Shown here: piece by piece, positions 1 through 10,600 of the stretch
How the letters are laid out: each line of letters starts with the position of its first letter
How positions within the stretch are numbered: the stretch's first letter is position 1
DNA from: Histomonas meleagridis
Lineage: Eukaryota; Parabasalia; Tritrichomonadida; Dientamoebidae
Reading direction: 5' to 3'
Assembly: GCA_020186115.1 (NCBI GenBank)
Contig: WSYJ01000164.1
Span: forward strand, 186,001-250,000
Length of the DNA: 64,000 nt
Notes under the pieces: model-generated
Told to the model about the DNA's origin: nothing
Seen by the model: only the letters and a program-made list of their open reading frames with translations
Databases searched by the model: none
Made by a program: the position numbers and the translations under genes

Positions 1-513
1 TGTAATGATTGCACCTCCTATCATTGAATCAGATAAAACATCATCTTCACTAACGATAGCCTCAAGACCTTTTTCTCTTAACTTTTGGAGGCATTCATTT
101 GCAAGTGAAATATCCGCTTTGATAACTCGTACAATTGATTCCTTTTCGCTCAATGTTTTAATTCCTTGTTCAATTAAATCGCAAAGAACATCCTTATATT
201 CGCTTGTGTTGCGAAATACTTTGAGCTTTTTACGCGTTTCGTTCATTGCTTTTTCAATGATTTCTTGTTGACATTTGAGAATATTAATTCTTTGCTCATT
301 TTTCGAAACTGAATATGAAATTTTTGCATTTCTTGTGATTTCATTTCTTTGCAATTCGAAATCATTATTGAGCTTTGAATATGACTTATTAATAAGCTTT
401 TGGAGATCTGAATTATATGTTTCTCGTGAAACAAAGTCAATTTCTTCAGCACGAAGCCTGACTTGATAAAGAGCAAATTGTTCATTGCGTTGTGCAGCAG
501 TAGTTGCTGACAT
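1..513 (-). CDS. V-type ATPase subunit E (5' part; runs off the window)
   Basis: An uninterrupted frame of 171 codons runs from the ATG at 511-513 to base 1, so the C-terminus lies outside the window. The N-terminal 100 residues form a long charged helix starting MSATTAAQRNEQ, followed by a subunit E-like segment with IVRVIKADISL and SDSMIGGAII. Subunit E is part of the peripheral stalk joining the V1 and Vo sectors of the proton pump of acidic compartments. The first 38 or so codons and the upstream region are duplicated in inverted orientation at 22447-24468. An AACCGTAA-type motif lies about 40 bases upstream. The family call rests on overall pattern and the C-terminal signature, and I am fairly sure of it. 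Confidence 0.85.
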   Translation of the reverse strand, partial: MSATTAAQRNEQFALYQVRLRAEEIDFVSRETYNSDLQKLINKSYSKLNNDFELQRNEITRNAKISYSVSKNEQRINILKCQQEIIEKAMNETRKKLKVFRNTSEYKDVLCDLIEQGIKTLSEKESIVRVIKADISLANECLQKLREKGLEAIVSEDDVLSDSMIGGAIIT

Positions 514-2885
514 TACTTATTGTGGATTTTGGTTTATGGGGTAAAAATTACGGTTATTAAGGGTAATTCAAGGGATGATAACAACCATAAGAAAGAAAAA
601 TAATTTTAACATTAATTTATGGAATAAAACAAAATTTGAGATGTTATTATGAGGTAACGAACTTAAAGAAATTACAAAGATAAACTAAGTTAATCATGAG
701 AAATTTTAAAATTTGAAAAAAAAAAGCATTTTTCAAGCGATATTTTATGAATCTCATAAACTTTTGTTCTATATGTAAAACCTTGTGTACACTTTAGAAA
801 GTTAAAAATAAATGAAATTGATGCTATTTTTACTAATGAAAAGGAATACATTACATAAATAGAGAATTACTAATGTACAAAAATATAGAAAATCTTCAAT
901 GACATTAGATATTTCTTTGGGTTAAAGTGTTAAAATTGATAAAAAACGCCGATGTTAAAAGTAACATAACAGATAAGTATTAAAACTAGTGTAATCAACT
1001 TGTGTTATGTTTGAAGAATTTTCTTTATAAATAAAACATTAACAAAATAATTTTTTTTTCTGCCCAAACTCCTTGCGATTTATTCCATAATAGCGAATAA
1101 TTTATGTGCATTTTCGGGAGATTGAGGTGGTTTTCTCTTTTAGCTAAAAATATATTAATATTTTACGCCATTTTTAGAATATATTAAAAAAACTTCAGTG
1201 TTGAAAATAAAAGGAAATTTAACAGTATTAACAAAAAAATTTCGTAACTTCAACAATTTTAACCTTTCTGAAATGCATTTTTCCATATTATTTATGATGT
1301 AATGTTTGAATTTACACGTACTTAATATTATAAAATATGTTCCATATTACTTTAGCTTTGTTGTGCTTTGCTTTCAACTTTGTTTACTTGTGTACTTATG
1401 TTGATGTAATTTGTTTTGTTTCTTGGAAACTTGGCTTTGGAATTCAAATTGTCATCTTTTTATGAAATAGTTTAACTATTTCTGTATAACCTTTTGAAGA
1501 TGCCATCATAAGTGCTGTTTGAAATAATTTAAATCATTTCCAAATATTATTATGAAATATCAAATTTTTGAAACAAATTTTAAATAAAACAAATAAATAT
1601 TTTTAGCATTAATATCAATTCCTTCTTGTTCAAGAAGTAATTTAACGATTTCTATGTTACCATTTTCAGATGCTAATATAAGTGCTGCATAGAATAATTT
1701 AAATAATTTCCAAATATTATTTTGAATTTTCAAATTATTAAAATAAATTTGAAATAAAACAAATAAATATCTTTAGCATTAATATCAATTCCTTTTTGTT
1801 CAAGAAGTAATTTAACTATTTCTATATTACCTTTTGAAGATGCAATCATAAGTGCTGTTTGAAATAATATAAATAATTTCCAAATATTATTTTAAAATGC
1901 CAAATTATTAAAACATGCTTTAAATAAAACAAATAAATACCTTTAGCATTAACATCAATTCCTTCTTGTTCAAGAAGTAATTTAACGATTTCTATTTTAC
2001 CATTTGAAGATGCAATCATAAGTACTGTTCTAAATAATATAAATAATTTCCAAATATTATTATGAAATATCAAATTTTTGAAACAAATTTTATCTTTAGC
2101 ATTAACATCAATTTCTTCTTGTTTAATAAGATATTTAAGCATTTCATCATTTCCTAAAACTGAATTAAATATTAAAATATTTTTTGGAATTTGATTATTT
2201 TGGAGAAAATACTTAATAAGATATGGGTTACTAAATTTTACTGTTTCATTAATTACAAATTCATTGATTTTCATTCCGTTTTTGAAGAAAAAACAGAAGA
2301 ATTTCATAATTTCCTCGTTTAATACATATATATCCCAAATCATCAATGTAATTTTGTTTCACATTTCTATTTAAAGATTTATTATGCAATCCATATGCTG
2401 ATTGATTTTGATATTCATTGCCATACTTTAATTGCTGTTGTCTCGCATTTCTAAAAATTTGTGAATTTTGATGAAAGTTTTCATTAAATTTTTCCAATTT
2501 ATTCTCATAAAGATATTCAAAGATATCATTTTGATGAAATTCAATTGCTGTTTCATATGCACCTACAAATGATGAATGATTTTGTTCACATAAATGAATG
2601 ATTTCTTCATTTCCACTTGCAATTGCATATTTTCCTGTATTCTTTACATTTGCATCATTCATAAGTAAATATTTAAAACATTTAATAGATCCAAAAAATG
2701 CTGCATAATCAATTAATGTAACATTTTGTGTATTAATAAATGAACATTTTTCATAAAGTGATGGTTCAATTGTTTGATTATAATTAAAATTTGTTTGTGA
2801 TGATATTTCTTGAAGTTTTTCGATCTCATCATTTCGAATTATTTTCGCAATTTCATTTGGATTAACTCCTTCGTTAATCAATTGC
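396..2885 (-). repeat. Inverted segmental duplication, copy A
   Basis: Read on the minus strand this segment matches 22447-24468 on the plus strand. It covers the 3' two thirds of an ankyrin/DUF3447 gene, the roughly 800-bp spacer and promoter, and the first 38 or so codons of V-ATPase subunit E. Copy A is about 470 bp longer because it holds about three extra ankyrin units of roughly 157 bp. The V-ATPase-side breakpoint is sharp at base 396, after CCAAAAGC in the gene sense. The spacer at 514-1311 holds no gene on either strand. Confidence 0.9.
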
Positions 2886-3400
2886 TTATGAAGTGCAAAA
2901 TCATTCTTTGAAAGTTCTTCATAATTCTTGGAAAAAGTTTTTTCTATTGGATCATTATAGTATGAATGAAAGCTCCACGAGGATTTTGTGTTCAAATTTT
3001 GCATGCCATTTATTTTTGTTTTATAATGTGCAAAATATTTTGTTTGAATACCCTTTGTAATATTAGAATCAATTAAATTTCGTTCTATCATTTTCTCAAT
3101 TAAGTAATATGCTTCTTGTGATTTGATGTTGCAAATATAACTTGTGAAAATTGAAATAATTTTAGGATTTTTTTTACAAATTTCTTTTTCTTTAGTTTGA
3201 ATTGTTTCTAAATAATTTATATATAAAACATTGGCTTCTTTTTTTGAACAAAATGCATAATAAACTAAATTGATAATTGTCAAATTATATAAATATGGAG
3301 AGTTGAAATCAAATAATTTGATTGATTGTTGAATAGCCAATTCAAGATTATCTTGTTTTAAATTATAGATAATTTGTTCAAGTTTAATTAAGAACTCCAT
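1312..3400 (-). pseudogene. Ankyrin-repeat / DUF3447 family gene, frameshifted and decayed
   Basis: The ATG at 3398-3400 opens a 379-codon frame (MEFLIKLEQ...). It has a helical N-terminal half and a DUF3447-type core (LIDYAAFFGSIKCFKYLL, then ASGNEEIIHLCEQN). At about 2280 the reading frame breaks in a run of six T. Coding similarity resumes one frame over (MKINEFVINETVKF, then NDEMLKYLIKQEEIDVNAKD). It passes into ankyrin units with the pattern LMIASSNGKIEIVKLLLEQEGIDVNAK. Further units from 1830 down to 1440 are each interrupted by stops or frameshifts. The probable ancestral stop, judged from the copy at 23511, lies at 1312. Trichomonads carry large families of such genes, whose function is unknown. 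The same T-run break occurs in the duplicate copy, so it predates the duplication or is not an inactivating error. Confidence 0.8.
1440..2100 (-). repeat. Tandem ankyrin-unit repeats of about 157 bp
   Basis: Four to five direct repeats lie head to tail. Each consists of about 90 bp of conserved ankyrin coding sequence and about 65 bp of AT-rich spacer that reads GGAAATTATTTAAATTATTT before the next unit. Related single units occur at about 23290, 54900-55130 and 60500-60610. The inverted duplicate keeps only one of these units, so the array has expanded or contracted since duplication. Confidence 0.8.
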
Positions 3401-3496
3401 GTTATCATATTCAGTTTTAAAATCATTATTATTATTTTTTTTTTGTTATTTTGATATCATTCAACATTTTGCAAAATGCAAGATAAAAAATACTGG

Positions 3497-3641
3497 TATT
3501 ACGGTTATGGTCGGAATGGCCGATAGATATCTATCAAAAAGTCGCATTCATATATAAACGGTCACTGTATATCGAGTCAATGAACCATTTTTTCGTAACG
3601 GTCTCTTTTCTACTGTTCACTTTTTGAATAATATACCGTTT
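3497..3641. promoter_or_regulatory. Cluster of Myb-like motifs between divergent genes
   Basis: The 331-bp gap between the ankyrin gene (minus) and the SGF29 gene (plus) contains TTACGGTTA at about 3499, AAACGGTCA at 3556, TAACGGTC at about 3596 and ACCGTTTA at 3635. A CACTTTTTGAAT element is at 3618. The core AACGG/AACCG recurs before many genes in this window. A role as binding sites for a Myb-type core promoter factor is inference. Confidence 0.45.
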
Positions 3642-3731
3642 ATTTGCTATAGAAAACAGATCAAAGATCACACAAAATATTTTTGAATGCTTTACGGAAA
3701 TAGAAAATCAAAACGGGCGCACAGGAATTAA

Positions 3732-4514
3732 ATGCTGAACTCCTTGGAGAAGCACTCCACAAAGACAATTTCTCATGATATCCTTAATAACCACATTAGC
3801 ATAATTCAGTCCAAGCATAACATGAACCAAATATTGACAAATTGCTCTTCAGATTTAAGTTTAACATTCAATACATTAGACAGATTTACGGAAAATTTAA
3901 ACCATTCAATAAAACTGCAAAAGAATCGTATAGAAGAAATGTTGAATCGAATAGATGCAATTATTTCATCAAGACATGAAGAAGAAATTGAATTACCAAA
4001 AATCGAAGAAATTCATCAGCTTGTTGATGATTTTTACAATGAAAAGCTTCCTATTGTCCCATCTCCTTACCAACCTCTTTGTGGTTCAATGCGTTTTCCG
4101 ACAGATCAAATTATTCCATCCAAAACATTTGCCTGTGTACAACAAGAAAAAGAATATATTTTAGCGCTTATCCTATCCTACGATCCTAACAAAAACACAT
4201 ATCTTGTTTGTGATGCAGATCCAGAATTAAATGAAATATTAACATTTACAGTCCCGTCAAACAAAGTAATACCTCTGCCAACATCATCGCCAGCACGGAG
4301 GACAAAGCATACGACGTATTCCCTGCGCACAAAGGTGCTCGCGCTGTGGCTCGAAGAAGTTGGCGGTTGGACATCGGTTTTCTATAAAGCATCAGTTGTT
4401 TCGCAGCCTTCGACAACAGACGGATATTACGTGCTAAAGTTCGATGGGAATCCACCACAAAACGCAGTTATCCCTGAAAAGTTTATTGTTTATAATCCTG
4501 AGTATTCTTCATAA
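3732..4514 (+). CDS. SGF29-like tandem-Tudor protein (SAGA-associated factor 29)
   Basis: This 260-residue protein has a coiled-coil N-terminal half (to about residue 105). The C-terminal half matches the SGF29 tandem Tudor domain: a VAC-type entry (KTFACVQQEKEYILALI), the central YLVCDADPELNE, then KVIPLP, VLALWLEE, FYKASVVS, YYVLKFDG and a closing PEKFIVYNP. In other eukaryotes SGF29 reads methylated histone H3K4 and tethers SAGA/ATAC acetyltransferase complexes. Length is normal for the family. The ATG follows directly on an AT-poor promoter with Myb-like motifs. Other Tudor proteins are possible, but the DADPE signature and length favour SGF29. Confidence 0.85.
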   Translation: MLNSLEKHSTKTISHDILNNHISIIQSKHNMNQILTNCSSDLSLTFNTLDRFTENLNHSIKLQKNRIEEMLNRIDAIISSRHEEEIELPKIEEIHQLVDDFYNEKLPIVPSPYQPLCGSMRFPTDQIIPSKTFACVQQEKEYILALILSYDPNKNTYLVCDADPELNEILTFTVPSNKVIPLPTSSPARRTKHTTYSLRTKVLALWLEEVGGWTSVFYKASVVSQPSTTDGYYVLKFDGNPPQNAVIPEKFIVYNPEYSS

Positions 4515-4993
4515 GAAAATTTAATATAAAAATGTTTATTAAAAAATAAAATGTTTTCAAATTTTTCATAATTTTTAATATATAATTTATAATGTCTGGT
4601 TCTATGTTTACTGAGAAAAATCGATTGATAACTATTCTTTGAAGATTAAATATATATATTTCTGCTTTTTTGGTATGTTGTGTTTTGTTTTTATAAAAAA
4701 AATTATTAAAATTTTTTTTTTCATGAAAGAATTTTATTGATAACTTCATTTATTTTTAATAAATATAATAAAGATGTTTAAAGTCGGCCAATTTTTTTTG
4801 GGTGTAATTCGAAATATAATAATTATTTTTATTTTATCTTGCTTTATACTCTGAACCTGTTTTTAGAGTAGTATTTTATAATCATTATTTGTTTAATTAT
4901 TAAATTTTTTCTGTGTTTTCAAGAGTAATATATTACAAACACAAAGGAAATATATAAAAAAAAATATTCGCTTAATATAATACATTTATTAAT
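4515..4993. other. Intergenic, no gene seen
   Basis: AT-rich DNA lies between the convergent ends of the SGF29 gene and the 760-residue protein gene. I see no coding frame, RNA gene or repeat here. Confidence 0.6.
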
Positions 4994-7276
4994 TTATTCA
5001 CTTTCTTCATATATAATTTGTGATTGAGGCAAAACAATTGGATTCAAAGCCATAATGAAATTTGACTTTAAATACTTTGCATATTTTTTTTTCATCCAGA
5101 AAACAAAAGTTTTATCTTTTTCTTTTCTCTGTTTTTCTTCATGTTCCAGTTCTAACACATAATCCTCTGCTCCAAATAACGAAATATATTCATTTCTAAA
5201 CCATTCGATATTTTTAGCTTTTGATCCAAAAATTCTTTTCCATTTAATTTCAAAAGGGAAATTTTTTGCTTTTTTACGATTTTTTGCAATAAAAATGATC
5301 AAATTCAAAATTGCTGTTGAAGATTTTGAAGAAAGTAAATTAATATAATTCATTATAACTTCCAAATCTCCCAATTTTAAATTTGTTTGAAATCCATTTA
5401 AAATGGAAATTTCACAAATTAATATTTCTAATTCTATTACTAAATTTGGCCTTTTTTCAATTTTCATATATTTAATTGCATTTTTTATTAATAGCTCACA
5501 TGAAATATGCCTAAAAAAAACATTAATAATTGATTTATGTTTAGATAAACATTTATAAAGTAATAAAAGATATCGAATTTTCTTATTATTAATATATTTA
5601 GTTTGTAATTCTATTTCTATTATTGGGAAATATAAATCAAGAAACATGGAAAAAACATTTTCGTTTTGAACATATTTTAATAACATTTTTAATAATATAT
5701 GAAATATTTGTCCAAGAGAAGATTTAATTAAATGTTCTGTTATTAATATAACAATTCTTGGTGAAATTTCAACTGTTAATCCACAAATTGCTGCTCCTAC
5801 ATAAAAAATAGGCGATAAATAATTTTCGATATATACTTCGAATAATTTATTATGTGTTCTTATAGTTTCTTTAATAGCTTCATAAATTTCTTTTATTTCA
5901 TATTCTAAATATGAGTTACTTGAGACGGGTATAAAAGGAAGAAAAGATAACAATGAAATTGTGTTTTTAACAAAAGAAGGAGATAAAACAGTTAATTTCA
6001 ATCGATTTATAGTATGATAAAAAAGTGTTAAAGTACGAATCGATGCACTATTATATAATGTAGAATCAATTTGAGGATAAACAATTGATATTTGAATCAG
6101 CCGTGAAAAATGCATTAAAATCGTTTCATAATATTCAATGATTTCATTATAAACAGAAGAAAGCGGAATAATGGAAATTTTGAGAAGTAACGAATGAAGA
6201 ATATGAATATAAGTAAATGGTTTTGTTGTTATTGATAACTTTGAAAGAATTCTTAAAAAATTCCCTTGGTTAGCTCGTAATGGATCAATGATATCTAAAA
6301 AATCTTCTGTGAAATTATTATTTTGTTCTTCTAAAACATACATTATTGGAACCGAAAAAATTGCCATTAATTCTCGAAATGATTTGGTGAAATTATTAAT
6401 AATAAGTTCTTTTATTAATTCGCAGCCACATTTACAATTAAATGAACGAAAAAAATTTATTACATGTCGTGAAGTAGTAGAAAATGATAACATTAAAACA
6501 ATAGAGCGACACATTGATGCTAATGAAACTTGATCGAAAAGTAAAATTTGATGAATTGACATTATTTCATCAATCGTAAGTATCGAATCATTTTGTCCAA
6601 TTGTTAAAATTAAGCCATTACAACTTTGTAGTAAATAAGATGCATAAATAAAATCTTCTTTGGAATAATGTTCGTAATTTTCAAGAATTATAATCGGATC
6701 AGGTAAAAGAAGATGCATCTTTGGAATAGAAAATGGAATTTCACTATCAAAATAAGTTGAAGGAAGAATAAAACTGAGCGCTAATGTTTGAAGTTCAACT
6801 GGAAGATTTGGATCAATGAAATAAGAATGAATAAAAAATATACTCTCAGGTGGAAGAGAAAGAAGATGATCTTTTGAAAAAATAACCTGATGAGATGTGG
6901 AACGAAGATTCAAAATAAAAAGTATGTATTTAAATACATAAAAAAATGGATAATGAGTTGATAAAACATCAAATTCAAAATGTGATCTATTAAAAAAGGG
7001 TCTATAGAGTTCAATATCAATAGCAAGATAAATTGGAATTAATGGTTTGAGAAGAGATTCTGTTAAAATCATTTGGTTATTTTGTAATAAGTTGTTAATC
7101 AGAGGAACTAAGTCATTAATAAATTGCGTTTCAAAATGTTCAGAAAGTGTAATTGAAAATCCATACTTATTTGCATTTTGATTAAATAGTCTGATTAAAG
7201 TTTCATTGTCCTCATCATTTTTTTGATCATCCCACCTATTTGGAGCACAAATATGTTGGATTGGATTAAATTGCAT
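4994..7276 (-). CDS. Large alpha-helical protein of unknown function
   Basis: A 760-residue frame starts at a good ATG (7274-7276). The sequence is dominated by amphipathic leucine/isoleucine-rich helices without recognisable catalytic motifs. Examples are LLKPLIPIYLAI, LLSLPPESIFFIHSYF and LNLIIFIAKNRKKAKNF. The pattern suggests an ARM/HEAT-like solenoid. A Cys pair (NCKCGCEL, about residue 283) is isolated and not a zinc finger. The C-terminus (KWKRIFGSKAKNIEWFRNEY, then an acidic-basic stretch) looks like a typical end of a regulatory scaffold. I do not recognise the family. The gene is transcribed away from the golgin gene on the same strand, with 355 bp between them that hold only AT-rich DNA. 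Confidence 0.7.
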   Translation of the reverse strand: MQFNPIQHICAPNRWDDQKNDEDNETLIRLFNQNANKYGFSITLSEHFETQFINDLVPLINNLLQNNQMILTESLLKPLIPIYLAIDIELYRPFFNRSHFEFDVLSTHYPFFYVFKYILFILNLRSTSHQVIFSKDHLLSLPPESIFFIHSYFIDPNLPVELQTLALSFILPSTYFDSEIPFSIPKMHLLLPDPIIILENYEHYSKEDFIYASYLLQSCNGLILTIGQNDSILTIDEIMSIHQILLFDQVSLASMCRSIVLMLSFSTTSRHVINFFRSFNCKCGCELIKELIINNFTKSFRELMAIFSVPIMYVLEEQNNNFTEDFLDIIDPLRANQGNFLRILSKLSITTKPFTYIHILHSLLLKISIIPLSSVYNEIIEYYETILMHFSRLIQISIVYPQIDSTLYNSASIRTLTLFYHTINRLKLTVLSPSFVKNTISLLSFLPFIPVSSNSYLEYEIKEIYEAIKETIRTHNKLFEVYIENYLSPIFYVGAAICGLTVEISPRIVILITEHLIKSSLGQIFHILLKMLLKYVQNENVFSMFLDLYFPIIEIELQTKYINNKKIRYLLLLYKCLSKHKSIINVFFRHISCELLIKNAIKYMKIEKRPNLVIELEILICEISILNGFQTNLKLGDLEVIMNYINLLSSKSSTAILNLIIFIAKNRKKAKNFPFEIKWKRIFGSKAKNIEWFRNEYISLFGAEDYVLELEHEEKQRKEKDKTFVFWMKKKYAKYLKSNFIMALNPIVLPQSQIIYEESE

Positions 7277-7631
7277 TGATACGCTTTCTTCTTGAAAGGC
7301 GGGTGACCAGATTAGAAAGGACGTTTAATATTTCCTGTTTTTTGCGGCTTGTTTTTCCAACATCACATTTAATGTAAAATTCCCAATAAAAAGAAAATAT
7401 GACATCAAGACGAATATTGGGAAGAAATCTCAAATGAATTTTTTTTATTGATCAATTTTTTAGAAAGGAATATTTTTGTTGTTTGAAGTAAACTATACAA
7501 TATTGAATATTGTTATTGTAGTTTTTACTTTTTTTTTTTAAAGTTTTAACATTTCATATATGAAAACGATTTTATCAAGTCCATAAAATAATAAAATTTC
7601 GAAAGAAAGTTTATTTATTATAAACAATTAT

Positions 7632-10600
7632 TTAGAATCCGAAGAATCCAGTTGTTCTCTGCATCAATTGGTTTGATCTTTCCCATTGTCTCTTTGCCGC
7701 TTCTATTTGTTGCGCATTACAACCAACCAATTCCAAAATCAAAGGCAACAATTCATTTCTTTTCGCGTCATCTTGTATAAAGAATTGCAACAACGTTGAT
7801 TTTAAGTATTCTTTTGTCAATGACAAATCCTCTTCTTTTTTATTCTTCTTATTTTTCACAATTTTCTTTTTTTGTTGTTGCTGAACAATTTCTTTTTTCT
7901 CTTGTTCTATTGTAATTTCTTCACCTTTAACTAATTTCAAATCTTTTTTCGATTGAACTTTTTGCAATAATTCGGAATATAATTTGTTCGATTTCGCTAA
8001 CATCGATTGAAGTTTATTATTCTTTTCGACTAGTTCCAAACTTGGCTTCGAGTTATTAATTTGATCTTCGAGTTCTTTTACACGATTTTCCATATAGATA
8101 ACATGATCAACATCCGTTTTCATTTCTTTGTTCGAATAATCGTTGATCATATTACGATAATTTTCGATTTCGGATAACATCGCATCGATTTGTTGTTGAT
8201 TACGTTGATCTGAATTAACTGATCGCTGTAAAAGTGTTTTTAACTTAACAATAGTTTTCTCTTTCTTATGGATTATCGTTTCGTTTTCTTGTGCTATTAT
8301 TTGGTTTTGTTGAATTTCAGTTTCAAGTTTTAATTTTGTTTCTTTGTTTTCATTTTGAAGATTTTCTATTTGTTCATTTAAATGTTGAACTTCATTTTGT
8401 TGTTCATTAAATTTCGTTTTTAATGAATTATAAGAATTTACTTTGTTTGTAATTGTTGTTTTAAATTTCGTTTCAAGTTGTTGTAGGATTTCATTATTGT
8501 TTAAAAGTTTTGTTGAAATTGTTTCGAAAATTTTGAATGTATTTGATAAATGTGAAATTTTCGATTTGAAATTATTAATTAAATTTTTGTTTTCATTTTG
8601 AATCTTTTGAAGTTTTTCTTCGTTTTCTTGTGAACGTATTGTTAATTCATTGTTTTCACTCATTAATGATTGAAGAACTTCTTCGCGCTCTTTAACAGCT
8701 TTGGATAAATTACTGTTCATTTGTAATAGTTCTTCTTTAGCATTTAAATGCGTTTGAACAAGTTCTTCTTTCGCTTTGATTTGCTCTGTCAATAATTTAA
8801 TTGTTTCTTCGTTTTGATTGAACTTGGCGTTAAGTTCAGAGAGTTCATGCGTAAGTTTTGTGTTTGCGTCTTCAAGTTCTTTGTTCTTTTGTGTTATTGA
8901 TATCTGTTGCTCTGTAATTTCTGTTGACTTTGTCGATAGATTTTCGTTGTTTTCCTTCAGCATCTTAATAATTTCATCTTTTTCATGTATTAACTTTTCA
9001 AGTTCATTGATTTTTTGTGATGCTGAAGATATTTGTTCTTCGATTTTAGATGAAAGTTGTTCGTTATTTTCAGTAAGTGATTTAATGATTTCATCTTTTT
9101 GTTGAATTAATTTTTCAAGTTCATTGTTCTTTTGTGTAATAGACAATTGTTGCTCTGAAATTTCTGTTGATTTTGTTGAAAGATTTTCATTGTTTTCTTT
9201 TAATGTTTTAATATTTTCTTCTTTCTCACGAATTAACTTTTCAAGTTCATTGATTTTTTGTGTTGCTGAAGAAATTTGTTCTTCGATTTTAGATGAAAGT
9301 TGTTCGTTATTTTCAGTAAGTGATTTAATGGTTTCATCTTTTTGTTGAATTGATTTTTCGAGTTCATTGTTCTTTTGTGCGATAGATTGTTGTTGTTCTG
9401 TAATTTCTGTTGACTTTGTCGAAAGATTTTCGTTGTTTTCCTTCAGCATCTTAATAATTTCATCTTTTTCATGTATTAAGTTTTCGAGTTCTTTGTTCTT
9501 TTGTGATTCTGAAGAAATTTGTTCTTCAATTTTAGATGAAAGTTGTTCGTTATTTTCAGTAAGTGATTTAATGGCTTCATCCTTTTCATGTATTAAGTTT
9601 TCGAGTTCTTTGTTCTTTTGTGAGATAGACTGTTGTTGCTCTGTAATTTCTGTTGATTTTGTTGAAAGATTTTCATTGTTTTCTTTTAATGTTTTAATAA
9701 TTTCATCTTTTTCATGTATTAATTTTTCAAGTTCATTAATTTTTTGTGTTGCTGTTGAAATTTGTTGATCATTTTCACTTAATGATTTAATAATTTCATC
9801 TTTTTGTTGAATTAATTTTTCAAGTTCACTATTCTTTTGTGTAAATGATGAAATTCGTTGATCATTTTCACTTAATGTTTTAATAATTTCATCTTTTTGC
9901 TGAATTGATTTTTCAAGTTCGTTGTTCTTCTGTATTTCCTCTTTTAATTGATTTTGTATTTCTTTTATGTCGTTTGTTATTTTTTCCAATTCTTTTGTCT
10001 TTTGTGCAAATTGTTTTTCAATTTCGTTTTGTTTTGATGAAATATTTTCATTATCTTCTTGTAATGCTTTAATTATTTCCTCTTTATCGTTAACCAATTT
10101 ATTAAGTTCGTTATTCTTTTGTGATGTTATCGAAATTTGTTCTTCGATTTCTTTGTATTTCGTTGAAAGATTTTCATTGTTTTCCTTGAGAGAATTAATA
10201 ATTTCTTCTTTTTCTTTAATTTGATTATTGAAACTTATTTCCATTTCATTGTTATCTTTTGTTATTGTTGATAATTCATTGTTCTTTCTTTCAAATTCTT
10301 CGATTTTTTGTTTCAAATTATTTTCTATTTCAAATTGTTTTTGTTTTTCATTTGAAAGTTCAATTATTTGTTTTTCATTTTCATCAATTCTTTTTATTAA
10401 TTCATTATTTTTTATTTTTAATTCATCATTTTCTATTTTACATAATTTTAATGTATTTTCAAGTTCTATTTTCGCATTATTTAATTCTTTAATTCCTTTC
10501 TCTTTTTTATCATTTTGTAATTCATTTTCAAGTTCTTCATTTTTCGTTTTAATTATTTTAATTTCTTCGGATATTTGTTTTATTTTTTCATCTTTTTCAT

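Noticed and set aside
1440-2100. GT-AG introns between ankyrin units
   Set aside because: One unit has a GTATTT...CAAACAG spacer whose removal keeps frame, but other units have GATATT or AATATT at the same place and none has the CTAAC-AG end. The spacers look like degenerate coding sequence.
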